IMG/VR virus record: IMGVR_UViG_3300049595_001334
Location: 1-23,442 of that record
Length of the DNA stretch: 23,442 nt
Reading direction: 5' to 3' (one strand)
Origin: a virus
The first letter of the stretch is position 1; every line of letters starts with the position of its first letter. This document shows, piece after piece, positions 19,464 to 23,442 of the stretch. A program made the translations under genes and the position numbers. Under the pieces are notes generated by a model. That model had not been told where the DNA came from. It was given only the letters and a program-made list of their open reading frames with translations, and made no database searches.

Positions 19464-21743
19464 TTATATACTTTCAGTAGGTGATTCAACTGCGATTTCG
19501 TCACCATTTCCAAAGTCTGCAGAAAATTGTCTTGTAGTAATTATTGAAATGTTTTTAATTTTAAGTTTTGTGTTTGTATCAGGCGTTCCTGATGTATTCA
19601 ATCTTAACGCTAATGTTAGTTTACACAAATGTCCATTAAAATTTGATGGTAATGCTACCGCGTTTGTTAGTTGTGGAGTTCTCGATTGTGAAGAACTTGG
19701 GAATGTAGACGCAACAGCACCAGCCCATGTATCGGTTAAAACTGAGGTTACACCTCCAAATGAAGAGTCGTAATTATTAATAGGTCCTAACCCACGAACT
19801 AACCCAAAAGAAGAACTTTCTATTGTAACTGATACAGTTGGAGACGCTATACTAGCTCCACCGATTAATGCGATAGCGTTAAAAGAAAGACCAAGATGTG
19901 TTTCTTCGGGCAATAATGTAAAGACATAACTAGCGACATCTATAAAAATTCCAGCTGAACTTGTTATGAAATATTCAGATGTATCTGACACGATTTGTCT
20001 TCCAACATTTCTAGCGTCAACAATACCTGCTTTGGTATCTAATATAGTATAATTGGTAGATGATACTCGTTGTTTAATTAAAACATTGGAACCTGTAATG
20101 TCACCATTTGATTTAAATGCTAAGGCTGGTCCAAGGTTTGCAATAATAGTTGATGAACTTATTGCGGTTGGAGTTACAACAAATCCACCGATTATAGCTT
20201 CGCTATCTTTTGGGTTTAGATGAAAAAATGATGAACTAATTTCTATATTACCATTTGAACCACTAATAAATTGCGTGTCTTTTGTTCCAATAAAAAACTC
20301 ATCCGTAATCACTTTAAGATTACCACCATCATGAGTTGTAAAGAAGAAGCTTGATGAACCACCAGCGGACACCATTTCCATTCCTACGCCGGGGTATTGG
20401 TCTGCTCCAATTTGAAGATTACCACTACCACTCCAAATAAGAAACCCACCTGGCCCTTTACCAAGAGACGCAGAGGTGATGCCTTGATATCCTACTGATT
20501 TAAGATATCCACTTGAATTACCTGACATTTCGATGCCCGTTCCAATAGCATTACCAATATGAAATGAGCCTGTAATTAGGGATTGATTACCAGCTATATA
20601 AACATTACCGCCTGTAAATACAACTGATGATATTTCAATTTCGGTTGTAGATACATTACCCAATTCATTTACAAATTGTAATCGTAATGTTTTTGGGTCA
20701 TTTAATTGTTCTGTTGGAATGGGAACTTTGTATGAAAATGATGAAGTATTTTCTATTTGAGTTTCGCCAATTGTAGAATAGTCTGAATTTAATAATCCAT
20801 CTGATTTTATCGAAGTTCTTACTGAATAAATTCTACCAGAAATCGGATTGACATCTGATAGTGAAATATTTGCAAAAGCAATTTGATTTTGAGTAGGAGT
20901 ATCCGAGCCGGTTGAGTAATATTCTACATTTATGTTTACAAGCCCATCGGAATAGTCATAGGTATGTATTGAACCAACTGAACGAGTATCAATTGTAGTG
21001 ATTGGCTTATCAATACGCATTACATTTGATGATGATACTTCAAGAACACTTGCGGTAAATTGTGTTGGTTGTGTTTGACCACCCCCTAATCTTGGAAATA
21101 AAACTACATTAGACAAATCAGCATAAACAATACCACCTACCATTTCTTTATTAAATGGAGTTAACGATTCATACTCTAAAGTAACAGTATTACCATATGT
21201 AGATTTTTTGTAAAAAACATCAATCTCATCCGTAACTGTTATTAGTTGATTATTTGAAACTAATTTATTTGTAAATATTTCAACACTTGAGCTAATTGTA
21301 AAGTTAGGTTGTGTTTTAAATACTATATCAGATGGCGATTGTCTTGACTTTACAACATTTAATGGATATGACCATCTTAAAGGAGTGTCATTAACCGCAG
21401 TGGCTGTTATGACAATTGTAGCAGGCCCATCCGGCGTGTTATATCTTTTATTAGTTGGTAAGTTGTATACCCAAATTGATACTAAACTTGAATTATCAGA
21501 ATCTTTATATATAGAAGTTTCCCAATAGATAGGATTACCATCTCTATCTAAAACTTCGATTTCAATACGACTACGACTTTTAAATCGCGTAGGTTTTATC
21601 CTAAACGAGTTTTTACCTTCTCCAAGAAATTCAGGAAGATTAGATATGCCAAATAACCTAACACCATCATCAAATGACAGGTCAGTAGCACCTGCTATTT
21701 TATTTAAAAATAGTTTAGACCTTTTTTTTAGTTCTAATGCCAT
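19464..21743 (-). CDS. Large beta-rich structural or fibre protein (759 aa)
   Basis: The protein is rich in Ser, Thr, Gly, Asn and Val with few charged helices, as in tail fibres, baseplate spikes or head fibres. The N-terminal 130 residues look like an attachment or Ig-like region (DDGVRLFGISNLPEFLGEG; IEIEVLDRDGNPIYWE). Residues about 370-560 carry fibre-like segments (GSFHIGNAIGTGIEMSG; GYLKSVGYQGITSAS; GFLIWSGSGNLQIG; IIGGFVVTPTAISSS). The C-terminal 150 residues may be a beta-sandwich knob (LTLALRLNTSGTPDTN). The start is backed by GGAG eight bases upstream and a promoter-like motif about 21 bases upstream. Structural function is likely. Whether it binds a host receptor cannot be told from sequence, and no chaperone gene follows. 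Confidence 0.75.
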   Translation of the reverse strand: MALELKKRSKLFLNKIAGATDLSFDDGVRLFGISNLPEFLGEGKNSFRIKPTRFKSRSRIEIEVLDRDGNPIYWETSIYKDSDNSSLVSIWVYNLPTNKRYNTPDGPATIVITATAVNDTPLRWSYPLNVVKSRQSPSDIVFKTQPNFTISSSVEIFTNKLVSNNQLITVTDEIDVFYKKSTYGNTVTLEYESLTPFNKEMVGGIVYADLSNVVLFPRLGGGQTQPTQFTASVLEVSSSNVMRIDKPITTIDTRSVGSIHTYDYSDGLVNINVEYYSTGSDTPTQNQIAFANISLSDVNPISGRIYSVRTSIKSDGLLNSDYSTIGETQIENTSSFSYKVPIPTEQLNDPKTLRLQFVNELGNVSTTEIEISSVVFTGGNVYIAGNQSLITGSFHIGNAIGTGIEMSGNSSGYLKSVGYQGITSASLGKGPGGFLIWSGSGNLQIGADQYPGVGMEMVSAGGSSSFFFTTHDGGNLKVITDEFFIGTKDTQFISGSNGNIEISSSFFHLNPKDSEAIIGGFVVTPTAISSSTIIANLGPALAFKSNGDITGSNVLIKQRVSSTNYTILDTKAGIVDARNVGRQIVSDTSEYFITSSAGIFIDVASYVFTLLPEETHLGLSFNAIALIGGASIASPTVSVTIESSSFGLVRGLGPINNYDSSFGGVTSVLTDTWAGAVASTFPSSSQSRTPQLTNAVALPSNFNGHLCKLTLALRLNTSGTPDTNTKLKIKNISIITTRQFSADFGNGDEIAVESPTESI

Positions 21744-21762
21744 TAACGGACTCCATGGTTTC

Positions 21763-23442
21763 TTATAAGTATGATACTTTTGAGAACCCTTTTATTTTAT
21801 TGATGTCGATTATTTGGTCTACCATGTCTCGCGTCTTATCAATGTGAGATATCGTGATAATAAAATCGAATTGAGTTTTTAAGTAATCAAATAATAAATA
21901 TAGAGAATTAAAGTTGTCCGTATCTAATGACCCAAATCCTTCATCAATTGCGATAAAGTTTGGTCGTGGTAAATTAGATACATTTATTAGAGCTGTTCTA
22001 ATGGCAAGGGATGAAATGAACTTTTCCATACCACTTGTAAGTTCTAATGGCCAATATTCGGTATCAGAATAAGCAATAAATGAGTTGATATTTTTGCCAT
22101 CAGTATTTAATAGAATTTGGAAATCTACAATCGGAGAAAGAATGTTATTTATTTCAACTTCTAATTTAGGTAAAATTTCCGAAATAAGGTTATATGGAAT
22201 ACCATCACGTTTTACACATTTTAAATAGTATTCGTATCCATCGAATCTAAGTTCCATGGCATTTAATTTTTGAAGAGACTGGTGAACATTTTCAATTGTT
22301 TTTTCAGCCAATTTAATTTCAGAGTTTACATTCATAATTTTGTCTGTAACCTCTTTGATGTTTTCTTCAATTTCAACTCTTGCAACTTTAAAAGATTTTA
22401 TCTTTTCCTGCACTAACTTATTGTGTTCAACAGCCTCTTGTTGACCTTTTGCTTTTTGAATATCCGATTCCAAATCTCGAATAGAAATATCATAATCTTT
22501 TACAAGCGATACACAATAGTCATATGCTTTAGTTGCTCGTAACCATTCCCTATCTAAATTTGAACATTGTTGTGAAAGCGAATCCCACTTTTTTAAGTCG
22601 TTAGTAACATCACACTCGTTTCGAAGTGACATTACACCCATTCTTTTACTTACAAGGTCACCATACTCTTTACCCAATCGTTTGATTTCAGACGAAAGAG
22701 TTTGTGCTTGTTGTGCAAATGGTGTGTTTTTGTTCTGAACGCAATGATTACAATTATCATCAAATGAAAGAGAACCAATACCATCTAAGTGTTTTTTTGC
22801 GTGAATCATTTGTGATTCTAATTTGTCACACTCAAGACCCATTGTATTGAATTGGTCATCATATGACTTATACAAATCATTTTGCTCACGAAGGTGTTTA
22901 ATATCAATAGAATTTATTTTATATTCAATATCTTTTTGATTGGTTTCTATTTTTGTAACCTCCGTAAGGTTTATACTACATTCGTTATTTTGTAAATCTC
23001 GCTGTGTAATTAAGGATTTTAAATGAGCTTCTAATTGTTCAATGTCACCGATATCCTCCACTTGCTTTAAGTTTTGAACCTCAAATTCAATCTTTGTATT
23101 TACTACATTTCGTTGACCTTCTAATTTTGTTTTTTGTTCTTGTAGAGTGTCTAATGAGCCTGTGATAGATGTAAGGGTTTCTTCTGCTTCTGCAAGTTGG
23201 GTTGGTAGGTCTTGGTTTTTGTAGTCTTTTAAAAGAGCTGATAGTTCTCTCACCTCTTCACTTGCAATCTGATACAATCCTTCAAATACATCCATATCCA
23301 AGAATTGAGCAAGTAGTTCTTTTCTTTCTTTTTGTGATTTATCTATAAAGCCTGTATTATTAGATTGAGTTGACATTGCTGTTAATACAAAGTCATCATA
23401 TGTTCCAACATACTCACGGATGATTGAGTTAGTATCTCTACG
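21763..23442 (-). CDS. 46: Recombination nuclease subunit, gp46/Rad50/SbcC-like (N-terminus cut by window edge)
   Basis: This is an SMC-type ATPase that with gp47 processes DNA ends for recombination-dependent replication. About 559 residues are visible, and the frame is open to the right edge. A Met at 23376 is internal, because the preceding 22 codons (REYVGTYDDFVLTA...) continue the family sequence into NNTGFIDKSQKERKELLAQFL. Long coiled coils flank a zinc hook CNHC (about bases 22741-22752), in DDNCNHCVQ. Near the C-terminus are the ABC signature region ELTSGMEKFISSLA (in place of LSGGE), Walker B and D-loop FIAIDEGFGSLD, and the H-loop ISH. The Walker A half lies outside the window. This replication gene directly abuts late structural genes on the same strand. 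Confidence 0.93.
   Translation of the reverse strand, partial: RRDTNSIIREYVGTYDDFVLTAMSTQSNNTGFIDKSQKERKELLAQFLDMDVFEGLYQIASEEVRELSALLKDYKNQDLPTQLAEAEETLTSITGSLDTLQEQKTKLEGQRNVVNTKIEFEVQNLKQVEDIGDIEQLEAHLKSLITQRDLQNNECSINLTEVTKIETNQKDIEYKINSIDIKHLREQNDLYKSYDDQFNTMGLECDKLESQMIHAKKHLDGIGSLSFDDNCNHCVQNKNTPFAQQAQTLSSEIKRLGKEYGDLVSKRMGVMSLRNECDVTNDLKKWDSLSQQCSNLDREWLRATKAYDYCVSLVKDYDISIRDLESDIQKAKGQQEAVEHNKLVQEKIKSFKVARVEIEENIKEVTDKIMNVNSEIKLAEKTIENVHQSLQKLNAMELRFDGYEYYLKCVKRDGIPYNLISEILPKLEVEINNILSPIVDFQILLNTDGKNINSFIAYSDTEYWPLELTSGMEKFISSLAIRTALINVSNLPRPNFIAIDEGFGSLDTDNFNSLYLLFDYLKTQFDFIITISHIDKTRDMVDQIIDINKIKGFSKVSYL
21764..21772 (-). promoter_or_regulatory. Late-promoter-like motif ATACTTATA upstream of the fibre gene
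   Basis: This is an exact motif match on the minus strand that overlaps the stop codon of the gp46-like gene and lies about 21 bases before the 759-residue gene. It is well placed to start late transcription where replication genes give way to virion genes. Confidence 0.5.

Noticed and set aside
21892-21900. AATAAATAT within the gp46-like gene
   Set aside because: It is deep inside a coding region with no gene start downstream nearby; treated as chance.

Overview
The window is a tightly packed, AT-rich (about two thirds A+T by eye) piece of a T4-like (myovirus) phage genome. It carries the T4-type head module. Every gene I can support is on the minus strand, so transcription runs from high to low coordinates. 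Genes overlap or sit a few bases apart, often with TAATG or ATGA junctions. The largest gap without a gene is about 150 bases, and I see no tRNA, CRISPR or insertion sequence. The host is not determined. Many genes have clear Shine-Dalgarno sequences, and nothing diagnoses a phylum.

In transcription order from the right edge: the 3' part of a gp46/Rad50/SbcC-like recombination nuclease gene (open at the right edge); a 759-residue beta-rich fibre or structural protein; an 833-residue protein that joins a GxFxPxHxGH nucleotidylyltransferase domain to a region with KxDG ligase-like motifs; a Cys-rich protein; three putative internal virion proteins (16290-15592, 15582-13060, 13058-12321); a glycosyltransferase-like enzyme; three small basic, membrane or coiled-coil proteins, two of them overlapping like a spanin pair; terminase large subunit (gp17-like); portal (gp20-like); two small proteins in the gp67/gp68 position; a newly noticed 46-codon gene; prohead protease (gp21-like); a 553-residue modular protein; a 128-residue protein; a phage-encoded ribosomal protein bS21; the acidic scaffold gp22; and the major capsid protein gp23, cut by the left edge. 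No tail sheath or tube genes lie between terminase and portal, unlike T4.

The most unusual content is a possible system of processed modular head proteins. The 840- and 553-residue proteins are strings of unrelated-looking modules of mostly 50-105 residues. They are separated by the linker ESVNE, encoded in eight places by an identical 15-mer (GAATCAGTAAACGAA on the minus strand) plus several near copies. Several proteins of the cluster also start with short leaders ending in hydrophobic-x-Glu, such as MKLKNLIKE, MKTNNLKKLIKE and MKLTELLNE. These resemble the T4 capsid-targeting leader MKTYQEFIAE that gp21 cleaves. The linker itself has the hydrophobic-x-Glu form (V-N-E), as does the probable gp23 maturation site (V-S-E). 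I therefore infer that the gp21 homologue encoded here may cut these polyproteins into many small internal head proteins.

A second pattern is the motif ATAYTTATA on the minus strand. It occurs exactly six times, about 20-90 bases upstream of genes, with a variant before gp22, and is a candidate phage-specific late promoter. Other notable points are bS21 placed inside the head operon and a perfect four-residue methionine periodicity in the gp22 scaffold.
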